In this document: positions 13,601-25,300 of the stretch, piece by piece
Position numbering within the stretch: the first letter of the stretch is position 1
How the letters are laid out: every line of letters starts with the position of its first letter
Source: Amphiduros pacificus
Lineage: Eukaryota; Annelida; Polychaeta; Phyllodocida; Hesionidae
Reading direction: 5' to 3'
Assembly (NCBI GenBank): GCA_949316495.1
Contig: OX439000.1
Location: forward strand, 66,637,070-66,701,069
DNA: 64,000 nucleotides
Translations under genes and position numbers: made by a program
Notes under the pieces: generated by a model
What the model was told of the DNA's origin: nothing
Database searches by the model: none
The model's input: only the letters and a program-made list of their open reading frames with translations

Positions 13601-16600
13601 GAATTTCTCCAACAACTTATACTTATCGGTGAGAGAAATGTGAAAAATACTGGTAGTCCTTTCTTATTGAGGGGTGACAATTCACTAAAACTAGAAGTTT
13701 GTCCCTGATACCTAATTTACCATTTATACAAATGAATCAATTATCTTTGACTGTTACCATCCCTTATGAACCTTTTTATACCGTGAGGGTCCATACAGGA
13801 GGAGGGGGCTAGAAACTCAGTCAACAATTATCTGTCTAACCATAAAAATTCACTGTCCCACTAAGTCCCTCACAATACCAATATAATATCACTTGTCGAT
13901 TTATAAAAGGCACATACTAAATAATACCTCCATCCATCATATTCACTTTATGTCAACTTGAAAGTTTTCTTGAGTGCTCATTCAAGCTTGACTTTATTCA
14001 CCAATCCCCTTTGTTGAACCTTATGACACACATTAGACAAAATCAAAGTTTCAAGTTTGGATGTTGTATAATTGCTGAGATGAAAGACACATCAAAGTTT
14101 GGGAAAATGTTGAATTGCTCACTGAAGTGTGGCTGTTCACTGAAGCATGACATTCTTCTGGGTAACTAAAACAATTTTTTAAGATGTATCATCCCACCAA
14201 TAATGATAACTCTATCTATAATAGCCACTGAATATAACTCACAATTCAAAATGTTCAAAATGTTGACAGACAGAAAGTCTTGCATTTGAGACAATACTGT
14301 GTTACTGATTTTGGTAAAATCTACTCACGGAGCGTTATCACTGAGCTGAGATATAACTTGTCCTAGACTAAAGAGACTTTTGTTGATGAAACCACCCTCC
14401 ATGAGGCGAGCACCTGTTGCTCCAGTTTGCTTGGCCTTTTCTGATCCAGCCAAATCTACCAGGTTCTGTAACGTTAAATTCATATTAACAACAATGTGAC
14501 ATTTACCCCATCAAACGTAACAAAAAGATATGTTTAAAATAAATAATGCTGTACTGTTGAAAATGATGTTATTACACACTCTTAGAGTGGATTCTCAATA
14601 AAAGTATCAAAATTGTTTTAAACAAGGAAATTATTAAAATCATATATTCATATACACAGGTATGTAATCTAATATTTGAAAGATTTATTATTAAATGTGC
14701 ACACAAACTGATGATGTTTAACATTTCAAGGGTGCTATGGACAAGCACTGACATATGTACCACGTTTTCTTGATCTCTGATAAATAAAATGTTAACACGG
14801 CTGATTGTCATTTATTATTTACTGACCAAATGTGAGACCATAACTGCACCATCCACGCTGTCTCGCCCATCACTGCGTTCTCTGCTTTCAATTATCACCC
14901 GGAAGATGGTATGAGATCGGCTACTCCTCTCATTCATGTTAGTGCGCCCAAAGTGTCTGTTAGCTAGGGTTAAAAAAGGGCAATAATGAGTTTACTTATC
15001 CCAATATTTCATGACAATAAATAATAAGATATGATTGTCACTAATAAAACATGCTGGTGTATTCTCCATATACAATGTAATAAATACCATAATCATTTAC
15101 TTTTAATCTGATATTACAAAGATTTAGCATCACTGTGTTCATTGTGGCATACCTTCTCCTTTCTTCATCAGGCCCATAATCTGTTCTGGATTTATCACCA
15201 TTTCCTCCTTCAGGTTATTAACAAATATATTACCATCCTAGAAAAAGGTAAGGTTGAACATATCAGTTACAAAGTATCAAAGGTAAATCCTTTATATGAA
15301 AACTTTCCTTGATGTTCCCTCATAATTTAGCATTTTCTTTGAGGTTTTTACATGTAAAATGTATAAAAGTAACAAATGTGTTAAAATTTATAATACTGAA
15401 ATAGCTTGAGTAAGTAGGAGTGACTAATAGCATCAAAGTGCCCAAAAGGTCAATGAAACTTCACATAATTTTAGTGAGGAATGTTTTGGATTTGGAGCAT
15501 TACATTAGTTGTGATTTATCACAGAACATTTATGACATGTATGTAATATCAATTTTACAGAAACCTATAAAATTACAATAACCAAAGCATAGACCAAATC
15601 TCAAACTGTGGCTTAATGAAGATTAGAAGGAGACATTGGATGTGCCAGGTTTATTTGCATGTGGGTAACAATTACATTTTGCAATTGTAAAAAGAAATCA
15701 TATAAAAAAAGGAAACCAGACAGACAGAATGACTGAAAATTCCCACCTTACTGCATAAGCTTGGCTGATAAAGTCAGAATTTCTTAAGTTGAAGATATGT
15801 TAATTGGTTTCATATCATGAGAACGTAAGGCTTTACCGTGTCTTCTCTCACATCCAGATGTTTACGTGGGTCACCAAGCAAATCACAGACCACTTCATTG
15901 TAAATCTCCAAGTAGGACACACGTACCAAAAACTCACGGTCCAAAACCTTGAAAAAAATATATGGTAACTTATAATCTATAACATACTTATATCTTAGAA
16001 CTAGTCATTATCATTTTTTATCTCATTTGTTTTAATACCTGTAAAATACTCAATTATTTAATAAAGATTTACATTGTACAATCAAAAAGATTATCCTACA
16101 AACAGCAATTTTGAAAGTAACTTACATTTTCAATGGAATTGAATATGTCTGCAACTGCCCTGGGAATTATTCCTGGGTTTGATTCATTGCCCATCATAGT
16201 GAATGTCTTGCCAGAAGCAGTCTGACCATATGCAAAAATAGTTCCTAAAATGAAAAAACAAACATTCATATTAAATATATATCTTGAGATTCTTGTGTTT
16301 AATGTCCCAGCAAGTCTTGTATTTTTTAACCTGGAGCGTTCAAATGCTACTACATCACAATTTGGACATACATTGTATAATGGAGATAATTTTTTATTCG
16401 CAATGAAACCAATGGGGGGAATTACCATATCATTCATTAGTTTGTCTCTAATATTATATTTTGTTGATCAAATGCATCCCAAATAATTCTATGCAAAGCA
16501 CTAAATACCATCAACTATATACAGAGATTGATTTTGAACATTATTAACAATTTTAAATATTATTAGCAAGATGCATTGTTTGTGCATTCTGATATTAATG

Positions 16601-19087
16601 AAACATTTTACTCGGCCATCAGCTATTCATATCAACCTCTTATATCTTTGTCAAAAAATTTCGAACTTCCAATTAATATCTAATCCCTGATTTTGACATA
16701 AAAAAATGGTGAGAAAAGAAAGATTATTCAAACAAACTGTAAATGTAATGTTTATCAACTGTATATATCTTAATAATCAATCTTATACTTTCATGAAAAA
16801 TATTCCTGGTATCATCTTACCATTGAATCCTTTCATGGCAGCTTCAACTATGGGTTGTGCTGTTTCTTGGTACACATCTGTTGTGGTTGTGGACTGGGCA
16901 AACACACGATCTAGTAACAAAAATTATTATTACAATATTGTAAAATCTCTTCATATGTGGTGAATAATATTATATGTACAAACAAAAATAAAATACACAT
17001 ACAAATTGTTGCAACATATATTAATTTTATGTCAATAAGTTCAATGTAATTTTGAAGAATGATTCAACTGTTAATACAACAAAGAATGTATCTGTTTCCA
17101 TGGCTAACATGTGATGCTTTTGTCTTTTAAAGACCAATGAACCCCTCTTATCAATTAATCCTTGTTACCAGGCCCCTTTAAAAGTCACATGACAAGAAAA
17201 TTGTGAAAATGTTTATATTGTGCCATAATATATTACAATACATGGACATTGCATTTCAACATGTTTTACACATTTTTATAAATGGAGTACAGAATTATAG
17301 TGGATCAAAGTGATTTGCTAGACACACCCCTTTTTATGTGGGTCAAATCAGGGCTGCTGAGATTTTGCCGGAAGTGACGCATGTTCGCCCTTCATGTTCA
17401 AAACAAACCACTCCAAGCCAGTGAAAGTCTTGAGGGATTGTAATTTATAAGTAATAACAAGAGTGTTGATAACATCTTTGAACCACTGGTGGCCTAATTA
17501 GCACGTGTGGATAGTAGGTCAGATCATGTTTCACATCATAGACACTTGGATTCTGCCTGTGGTGATGGGGAAGACAGGAATACAGACAGCCACCCAGTTG
17601 GGTTTTGCAAACTTACATCTGCCTCTTGAGATTATTCAGATCCCTCAAGGGACTGACTGAACTATTCTTTATCATAATGTTATGGTCAAAGTCATTTCCT
17701 TGTTGAGAAAGAAATGTTGAAATCTCAAAGTTTAGTATCATTTTTACAGAATTTCTATTTTTATTCAAAATTCCTTTGTCTGTATATAAATATTGATATA
17801 TGATTTAGTTGGGTACCCACTGATATGCAATGACAGACATTAAAAAAATACCAAACTAAACATTTCAAATGGCCATTGAAATACACCTGCAATGCATAAA
17901 TAATATATAACCAGACCTCAAAATTTAGAAGTCAAAATAATTTCCAGCAATGAAACAGATCTAAAAATATGTGTTGAATGCTTTCAAGACATTTTTTTTC
18001 AATTATGTCATATGAAGTTTAGCTCTACATTACTGAATATGAATAATATTCAACCAATTGATATTGTTACTGGTCATTGGTTAACAAATAAATAAATAAG
18101 TTTTCAGTGTAAAAAAATATGGAAATATCAACTAAAAATAATTCATAGATATTTTTAAAATGTCATCTCAATGTTCCATTTAAAGTTTGAAAACCCTTAA
18201 ACTTCATGCCAAAAGTGTTTTTAGGGCTAGCTAATAAGTGTCTTGAAACTGATAAGAGTAGAGCAGGCCATATTTCAGACACAATACCCAGTTAAGTCAT
18301 GTTTGTTTATTTTCTTCAATTAAAGTAGGGATTGTGGGATGGGAAGCTGATGTAAATGCAGGTCTCTATTTTACAGCCTTAAGTTTTGCCATAAATCATA
18401 TTTTCAATGGATGTTATTTGTGTAGAAGAAAGGACATCAGCTGTTATACATGTATAGACATAGGAGGAATATGTGTGCAGGAGATGCATGCGGGGCGCAA
18501 TGACGTAGGCAGCCTGCTGACCCAGTTCTAGGTCAAGGGAGTAGGTTAATTACCCTGGGGGTTCAAAGATCTTAGATTATAGCTAAACTAAACATCAGAC
18601 TGCAGAAAAAATTGCCAGATGTTTCTCAGAGGTATGAAATCTAAAGATTTCCCACTTAAAAAAATTCTTGTCATATGACTTTTAACACATTCAGTTGTGC
18701 CCTTGTATTTCTGAGTATTAGACATTTTTTTGGTAAGAAATAAGAACTTTAGAAGACCAGTTGCTTCTCTTTATGTTAATGATGTTTAAATTGTTTATCC
18801 TTATCTTAATCTTAACACGTTTTATGAGTTATGAATACTTACCAAAGATATATGGATGAGATGACTTATCATTTTGCCAAACCTTATTGTCTTCTGCTGA
18901 CCACAATACATCTTGTCTGTGGTCCGTCTCCCTGAAATAGTTGTTTTATTTATTCATACATGAATAACTACTTTAGATCGTTAACTGTTATGATTTGGTT
19001 TTCAAAATGCATGATAAAGTATAAAAGCAAGACTTACCTCTGGATGAGAGGACGTACCCGGATGACAACTTTTATGTTGTCCGACAT
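508..19087 (-). CDS. CENPE: CENP-E kinesin (kinesin-7), 40 coding exons, 3' end off the left edge
   Basis: Mitotic plus-end-directed kinesin that in other animals links kinetochores to microtubules and drives chromosome congression. Joining the 40 exons described in the following entries gives one continuous frame of about 2,211 codons from the ATG at 19087. The motor carries the P-loop GQTASGKT (about 16204-16227), switch I NERSSRSH (14911-14934) and switch II DLAGSE (14439-14456). After the neck comes [10 protein letters not shown], close to the RRVTWCPGK of vertebrate CENP-E as I remember it, and then an almost uninterrupted coiled coil. KIF15 and kinesin-1 are less likely because of this motif, the short N-terminus and the great rod length. 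Human CENP-E is about 2,700 residues, so the missing part is probably the C-terminal kinetochore and tail region. Exon phases agree at every junction I checked. There is no sign of decay. Confidence 0.93.
1949..2993 (-). CDS. CENPE: CENPE exons 33-36, coiled-coil rod
   Basis: Exons 2841-2993 ([20 protein letters not shown]...), 2530-2613 ([18 protein letters not shown]...), 2258-2368 ([20 protein letters not shown]...) and 1949-2087 ([12 protein letters not shown]...). The first three are exact codon multiples (51, 28 and 37 codons). The acceptor of the last could also be 6 bp further in (2081), with the same phase. All are heptad-type sequence, with no motif beyond coiled coil. Confidence 0.83.
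3095..4195 (-). CDS. CENPE: CENPE exon 32, 367-codon rod exon with 28-residue repeats
   Basis: The largest exon in the window (1,101 bp). It is coiled coil throughout, starting [18 protein letters not shown]. Between 3173 and 3424 it contains three tandem 28-residue units (four heptads each, 84 bp): units beginning [40 protein letters not shown] and [20 protein letters not shown], each continuing with a (M/L)(E/D)EL core. The exon is flanked by clear CAG acceptor and GTCAGG-type donor signals. Large central rod exons are also present in vertebrate CENP-E genes. Confidence 0.9.
4427..7583 (-). CDS. CENPE: CENPE exons 23-31, coiled-coil rod
   Basis: Exons 7458-7583, 7186-7329, 6684-6853, 6368-6548, 5994-6122, 5748-5889, 5450-5640, 5156-5302 and 4427-5014. 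All are heptad-rich. The 5748-5889 exon ends in a G that is completed by GG at the next exon (KKLRG then AGDKAD), confirming the border. Exon 4427-5014 is long (196 codons) and very rich in E, K, Q and A, with runs such as [20 protein letters not shown]. The function is structural rod. I see no stop, frameshift or unusual junction in these exons. Confidence 0.87.
7697..8375 (-). CDS. CENPE: CENPE exons 20-22, triplicated 46-codon rod exon
   Basis: Three consecutive exons, 8238-8375, 7977-8114 and 7697-7834, are each 138 bp, phase 0 at both ends, and encode related 46-residue segments. Shared elements in the same positions are VASLQAQ or VASLKVT at the start, APES(M/L)ASIEIDQL or [11 protein letters not shown] in the middle, and LSQIEEE or VSQLEDQ toward the end. 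The first two are the closest pair. Because each unit is phase 0-0, copies can be added or skipped without a frameshift. Forty-six residues is not a whole number of heptads, so each copy also shifts coiled-coil register or includes a hinge around the PSSAPES segment. Confidence 0.9.
8499..10724 (-). CDS. CENPE: CENPE exons 14-19, coiled-coil rod
   Basis: Exons 10607-10724, 10355-10473, 9789-9946, 9274-9394, 8838-8981 and 8499-8717. All encode acidic and lysine-rich heptad sequence, for example [20 protein letters not shown] and [18 protein letters not shown]. Exon phases 1, 0, 2 and 0 in succession are compatible at each junction (the E codon split GA|G type and the L codon CT|G close properly). 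No enzymatic or metal-binding motif is present; the role is structural, forming the long flexible parallel dimeric rod that separates motor and kinetochore ends. Introns are short (about 120-650 bp) and AT-rich. Confidence 0.87.
11090..12686 (-). CDS. CENPE: CENPE exons 11-13, neck and linker with TWCPGK motif
   Basis: Exons 12522-12686, 11404-11527 and 11090-11301. The first starts [20 protein letters not shown], the neck coiled coil that follows a kinesin-7 motor. The second begins [20 protein letters not shown]; the TWCPGK core is the best family tag in the gene because it sits just after the neck in vertebrate CENP-E too. The third is low-complexity, polar and charged ([17 protein letters not shown]) and looks disordered; its KKRR stretch could be a basic nuclear-import signal. 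From established CENP-E biology, regulatory phosphorylation occurs near the motor-neck region, but no specific site can be asserted here. Confidence 0.88.
13065..19087 (-). CDS. CENPE: CENPE exons 1-10, kinesin motor domain
   Basis: Exons in gene order: 19038-19087, 18843-18931, 16821-16910, 16126-16244, 15837-15947, 15153-15237, 14827-14963, 14329-14465, 13317-13443, 13065-13184 (about 355 codons). The protein opens [14 protein letters not shown], the usual kinesin first strand. The start codon lies directly after a splice acceptor (CAG then ATG), so the leader is spliced on from the exon near 20217. Recognisable blocks are [58 protein letters not shown] joined to NLVDLAGSE across an intron, and [18 protein letters not shown]. 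All nucleotide-binding motifs look intact. Several codons are split by introns (for example in F-D-R and N-G-T), and the split codons close correctly, which supports the borders. Confidence 0.93.
13747..13772 (+). repeat. Short dispersed repeat, copy 1
   Basis: GACTGTTACCATCCCTTA followed by TGAACC. The same word occurs at 20688-20713 and 29503-29528, all on the plus strand. Similarity fades after about 26-40 bp. Confidence 0.7.
16911..18842 (-). other. CENPE intron 2 (about 1.9 kb)
   Basis: Longest CENPE intron inside the coding region. It is AT-rich and I recognise no gene or transposon in it. Other introns above 300 bp (15238-15836, 13444-14328, 11528-12521, 9395-9788, 9947-10354) are likewise without recognisable genes. 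The one at 13444-14328 holds a copy of a short dispersed repeat described separately. Confidence 0.6.
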
Positions 19088-20216
19088 CTGTAAATAATAA
19101 ATAAAAGAAAGTAAACTACTGATACTTTCCCCCTAAAAAAAATGCAAGTGTGTACTCACATTTTGTCAGGGTTGGCTGCTTTCTTTCGTTAAAAAAGCCC
19201 CAGATTTTCATCAGAAATGATTCAAATCAGAGGCTATTTCTAGCATTGATGGATAAAAAACGGTATTGAGTATAGACTGTGTTTAGCGTTTCCGTTTGAT
19301 TTTTTCTCATTGAAAAGTGTAAAAAATACTTTCAAATAAACATTTAAAAAACAGTTAAAATAGAAAAGGAAGTGTATGACGATAATGGAGTTGTCTTTTT
19401 TATCAGGTTTAACTCACCATTATTTTTATACAAAGTTCCCTCAGTTAAGAAGCAAATACACCACAGTAAAAATTCATTTTAGCCAGCTGATATTTGCTAG
19501 CAATGCTACTTGTCAATCTCTTTGACAAGCCTTTCAATGACAAAAACTAAAATATATTGTACAAAAACGAAGTTTTACTTCAATCAGGCCCGATATAATA
19601 GCTACCATATAATACAGGAAAAAAGGTTAGTCCTGTCAATCACCAAAATTTTAAGTGTGCTAGTCCCCTTTTTTAGAGGTTAAATTGAAATTGTCATCCT
19701 TGATTTATTAGGCTTGTACACATTTAAAAGTTCAATGGTAAAACAAAGCAGACGTGTTTAAAAATGGATAAAGAATATTTGTGGTCAAGTCTTTATGAAT
19801 ATCCTTTAAAGATGATGAAAACACTGTTTGAAAAGGTTAATTTTCCCAAGAGAGGAAACATGAAAGCAGACATTTTTTATTTGAATACTCTACGACTTAA
19901 ACTGCACATAACTGCTCTAAAATGTGTAAAATGAGAACAAAGCCCAAAAGGCTAGTTATCATGGGGGTGGATTCTATTCTAATTCAATTCTTTAGTTTTG
20001 ATGGGAAAGTAAATTGACATCAGTCTGGATCAGGTACTCGCACATGAATTAATGAAGTTCATGAGAATTGTTTGTCATGTCAGGATTTATCTATTCACTG
20101 GTTTTACCTTATTTGTGCATCCAAATGACAACCAAAATATATCTGTTCCTGTAGTTTAAATCGATACTACCGTTTGTTGGAATCACGAAGTATTTCTTTC
20201 AGGTTAAAAGACTTAC
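19088..20216 (-). other. CENPE 5' leader intron (about 1.1 kb)
   Basis: Between the leader exon near 20217 and the ATG-bearing exon. It ends on the gene strand with a TTTACAG acceptor immediately before the start codon. No coding potential or mobile element is recognised. Confidence 0.6.
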
Positions 20217-20305
20217 CTCTTTGCTTCTTCCTTCCAACTGCTTGAATACCCAACTGCTTCAACCTGCTACTTTTGAATGCTGCCGCAAATTTAAAACTTG
20301 ACCTA
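20217..20305 (-). other. CENPE: CENPE 5' untranslated leader exon
   Basis: A donor GTAAGT on the gene strand (complement of ACTTAC at 20211-20216) marks the left border. The right border is the transcription start, placed only roughly. The exon has no ATG in frame and is CT-rich on the plus strand. It is inferred because the coding exon begins exactly at a splice acceptor. Confidence 0.55.
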
Positions 20306-20480
20306 TTTTACGCATTGTCCAATGACCGAGCGGCTTTCACACATGACTGTGTTGTATCAATTAATTCCATTGGTTCCTTCTATTTCCGGTCTCAAATTGT
20401 AAACACTTGAAGTTCATGTTTTTTTGTAATTTCACGTTGATTTTGTCACTTCTTCTCTAATATTAAACTTACTGTCAGCC
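20270..20480. promoter_or_regulatory. Bidirectional promoter between CENPE and NDUFAF8
   Basis: The two genes diverge from this interval. Seen in the sequence: CCAAT at 20319-20323, an inverted CCAAT (ATTGG) at 20369-20373 about 50 bp away, an ETS-type TTCCGG at 20384-20389, and CHR-like elements on the CENPE side (TTTGAA at 20272-20277 and TTTAAA near 20290). Paired CCAAT boxes (NF-Y) with a CHR near the start site are the known promoter layout of G2/M genes controlled by DREAM/MuvB, which fits CENP-E. There is no TATA box in a convincing position. The assignment of factors is inference from motifs. Confidence 0.6.
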
Positions 20481-22302
20481 ATGAAGTCAGTTAAAGCAGC
20501 AAAACATCGTCTCTCTTCGTATTCAAACGTGTTAGCGGGATGTGCGTCTCAGGTAATGGTCTTAAAACTGATCAAACACGAGAGAAGTCTTCAGCGGTGG
20601 TGAAAATAGCTTTCAAGAACATGTCAAAATGAAATCAGCACAACCATGAAAATTGCTATGTAGAAATTGCGACCAGCCCTGAACCGTTTGACTGTTACCA
20701 TCCCTTATTAACCTGTACAGGCGAAGACAAGAGAGCTGTGGACAAGAGAGCTGTGGTTCCATTTTCAAAGCATTTTAAGTGTGTCTGCACTTACGGAAAT
20801 ATTCTCGTCTTGTTGGTGTCTGACCCCCCATGCATGTGCCAACAAAGTTGAATGGTGTAATAAGCACGGGCAAATGATTCATAAACTACATCGCAGCTTT
20901 GTTGTCATCGCCTACTGTCCCACTCACTAGGGCCAGTGCCTGTTGTTCTCAGATAAGGTATCATAATTAGGCTGATCAACCAGAAAGGTTGCACATGGGG
21001 TATTCTACACATGTATGTTCATAATGATTGGACAGGAGAGTATGACCAGAATTGGTTTGGAATATATGGATAGGCTTGGGTATCAAATGGATTCATTATA
21101 AGACAAATGTTTGGGAAGGCCTGAGAATGTTCACAATAAATAGCTCCAATCATCAAAATGGAATATATTTTAAAACAGTTCTCCGCAACCGACAAGGATC
21201 TACATTTGGGAGTCCAAAGATAAAAACACAACAAAACAAATTTGAGGACCAGTTGACTGCAGAACTAGTTTTCCTCTGTGCACCATGACTGTCATGGATG
21301 AGAATGATGCTGCTCAGCCAAGGAAAATTGCATGAATTGTATCGCCATACTGTTCCATGGGGGCAGCCAGTGCTAAGCAATGTATAATTTTTGATAAGCA
21401 GATTGCAGGTTTCCATATTGCCTCATTGAAAACCACATAGGGGAAGTGTACACAAAAATTGGAAATGCACAAAAACCTCTCTCAAATCCAATCATTAAAG
21501 AAAAACAAGATGGTAATGTACAGTAGCTCTAAAGAGTGAAATTACACAAATTAGATGCCAGATGTCACCAACTCTCTATATTCAATTGAAAATATGGGGA
21601 AATGAATATATTGTATACTTTTATAAGGCAATTTTCTATTTATCAGCCAATGCTATGAATGCACAAATCTTATGAGCATTAGTGATAAATCAGTGTACAT
21701 TGACATCAATATCACCATCTGGCCACAGTAATGTTGCAGTGGCATCTACAGGGCAACTGCTTGCACAAAACCACATTCAAGGGGTGAGATCATCAAAACA
21801 CCCTTTTATTCTGTCAAGAAGTTACACAAAACAGTCTTTGCATAGTTGGTGCCAAAGAAGTTCAAAACTCCATATTTATCAACAAGCCATGGAGCTAAGA
21901 TTAGAAGTTTGCTCTGCCAAGGATTTCCTCTATACATGACCAGCCCCACTAGCACAATTGTTAAAGCATAGGATCTGTGTCTTTCTTGGTTATATATATC
22001 AGAGACAGTTGGTTTGACTCCCACTTGCAGTGTTGTTACTTCAGACTAATCAAAAAGATAGAAGGTCAACCTGATATGGCCATTGTTGCTGAAAGGGTTG
22101 GAAAAACACCTTTGCTCAGTCAATGAGCTGTATAATTCTCCACTAAGGAGCAATACTGAAACACAGGGGAAGACTTTATCATATGTAATTATTGCAGCAG
22201 TTAATTTGTAGATATATTGTAAAAAAGAACATAGCGCGCCATGAGCATGGAGCGCCATGAGCAGACCTAGTCTGATATAGCTCTATACAAATTATTATTA
22301 TT

Positions 22303-22347
<45 letters not shown>

Positions 22348-25300
22348 ATTATTATTATTATTATTGTTATTATAGTTCAAGTTGAAATAGGAACTGGTGC
22401 AGTGATGTAATTCAGCTTATTTTTTGTCATAGGCCACAGCATATGGAAGATGTGTGGCAGCCAAAGAAAATGTAGGAAAAGACATGTGCAGTAAGGAATT
22501 CCAAAAGCTAAATGAATGTTTTAAAAAAGCAGTAAGTAATATCAGGGATTCATCTACATCTACATCTATAAGTTTACTCGGCAAAACCTATTGGCATCCC
22601 GCCGAGAGTGCGTGGTTGCACTAAGGGGTGCAGCTGGTACACACCAGCTACTTGTTGCTAACCTTTATACTATGGCTAGGGAGTTCCTGAAGGATGCCGA
22701 GCTACCTGGTTCCAATGTAGTTAAATGAGGGGGAAGATTGTTCCAGTCAGTTACTGTCCTTGGGAAATAGCTGTATTTATAAGGGTCACAGCTTGTCGCC
22801 ATTTCGATATAGCGATTTCCCTGGTTTTTTCGTGTAGGAGCTGATTTCATTTTGACATGTTCTGGAAGTTTCAAAGCTATTTCACCATGTATAGCCTTGT
22901 ACAATAAAACCAGCCTCTGTGTCCTTCTTCTCCCTGCTAGTGAGTCCCATTTAAGATCTTCCAGGATTTTTGTTACAGTGCCTGTTTCTCTCTTCCAGTT
23001 GCCAGACACAAATCTAGCAGCTCGTCTTTGAACTGATTCTATACGGTCTATATCTTTTTTGAGATAAGGGTCCCACACACTTGATGCATATTCTAAGTGA
23101 GGGCGCACCAGTGTATTGTAGGCAGCCTCTTTGATATTTCCTGGGCACATATTGAAATTCCTTCTTACAAATCCCAGTACTTGATTTGCTTTGCAGACAA
23201 TGTTGTTGATATGTTCATCCCATTTCATATTTGTTTGGAGCTCAACTCCAAGGTAGGGATGATGTTCAACATGTTGCAAGATGTGACCATTTAATGTATA
23301 TTTTCTTGTATCAAGAGCTTGGCTTTTTTTCTTGCTGCTCAGGGTGTAGCATTTCTGAGCATTGAAGTCCATTTGCCACTCTCTTGACCATTCTTCCAGC
23401 ATATTGAGGTCTTCTTGCAGTTTGACTGCATCATCGTCATTTTCAACTATTCTATATAAGAGGCTGTCATCAGCAAAGAGCCTTATGTTTGAGTATTTTA
23501 GCTTCTCTCCAATGTCATTAATATAGAGTAGGAATAGTATTGGTCCTAGTACTGTACCCTGAGGCACTCCAGATTTGACATGGACAGGGTCAGATTCATC
23601 ACCGTCAATAACTACCCTCTGTTCACGGTTTGTAAGCCAGTTTTTTATCCATGAACCGACCTGCCCAGAGATTCCATAATGCTTGAGCTTGTGATTCAGC
23701 CGCTCGTGGCAGACTGTGTCAAAGGCTTTACTAAAGTCGAGAATGAGCATGTCAACATTTTGCCCATCATTTCTGGCCTTGAGTATATCCTGTAAGGTTG
23801 TAATTAACTGAGTTTCACACGAGTGGCCTGTCCTGAATCCATGCTGAAAATTTACCAGGATGTTGTAAAGTTCGCAGTGATTCATCATGTGTCTGACAAT
23901 TATGTGCTCCAGAATCTTACAGGGGACAGAAGTCAAAGAAACTGGCCTGTAGTTTGCGGCACAACTTTTATCTCCTTTTTTAAAGACTGCAACTATGTTT
24001 GCTGTGCGCCATGCTTTTGGGACTTCTCCTTTGTTAAGAGAGTCTTGGAATATTTTTTGGAGGATTGGAGCTATTTCGTTTGAACATTCTTTCAAGACTC
24101 TTGTGGGTATTTGATCCGGTCCATTGGCTTTTTTGCAGTTTAGGTTAGAGAGCAATTTTTCCACACCAGCAACTGTGATGGTAATCGGCTCTATTTGTGG
24201 AGAGGTTGGAACACCTTTGTCAGGAAAATTTTCCATGTTTTCAGTAGAAAAGACAGATTCGTACTGACGTGAAAGGACTTCTGCCTTGCCTTTACTGTCT
24301 TTCACTTCAATGCCATTTTCTGTTAGTGTTGGTACACCAACAGTATCTTTGCGCCTGGATCTAATATAGTTCCAGAACCTTTTTCCCATTGATGGTCTAC
24401 TGAATTCAATATCAGGTAAATCGAGTAGTCCAAGGACATATTCATTGTGGGAATCTCTCAACTTTTGTTTTATGTGTTTTCTAAGGTTTCTGAATTTTCT
24501 ACGGTCAGAATCCTTTTTAGTTTTTTCAGCCTTGTTGTATAGTCTTTGTTTTCTTCTAATTTGTCTCTTGATTTCCTTTGTCATCCATGGCACATCCCAT
24601 CTACCAGTTATTTTCTTAATAGGAATGTGTTTATTGATGGACTCCATTAGCTTAGCTGTGAACTTGTTGTTCAGAGTTTCAGTTGGGAGACATGAATCCT
24701 TAACTTCATCTTCAAAAAAGACATGCATGTCCTGTTTTATTGCATTCATATCTCCTTTTTTGTACAGCAATACATTTCTTGGCTTTTTCTTGGCCAATGT
24801 AGCTTTAGCATTGATTTCTGTTATTACCACATCATGGTCACTCATGCCTGGATGGACAGATACTTTATTTACTAGGCTAGGGTTTGTTGTACCGACCAGA
24901 TCTAACCTATTGTCTCCCCTGGTTGGATGTGGATTTACTTGTGTGAGACAGTGTTCATTAAAAGTATCAATCATTTCTGTATTCAAGTCAATCCCATATG
25001 CAGGGCTTGGCTTATAGGACATATTTTCCCATGTAATATCTGGTACATTGAAATCCCCTGTTAGTAATATATTAGGGGTGTTTGTGTCGGACTGGGGAAT
25101 CTTTCCAAGAGATGCATTTAGTTCATGGACGTTTGATATATTTCTGTCTGTTGGCCTGTAGTAACATCCTATGAACAGTGGTTTAGTTCCTGTTATGTTA
25201 AGTTTTCTCCATACAAGTTCACAGTCAGTTTTTAGGCTCTCCTCCTTTGGGTCTGACAGCCACCTTTTATGGATACCTATCAGTACTCCACCACCACCCC

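Noticed and set aside
508-19087. KIF15 or another long kinesin instead of CENP-E
   Set aside because: The short N-terminus, motor details and the TWCPGK motif after the neck favour CENP-E.
11878-19680. A repeat shared by CENPE introns near 11890 and 19620 (GTCCTG-CAATCA words)
   Set aside because: Similarity covers only about 45 bp of AT-rich sequence and fades on both sides; too weak to call.
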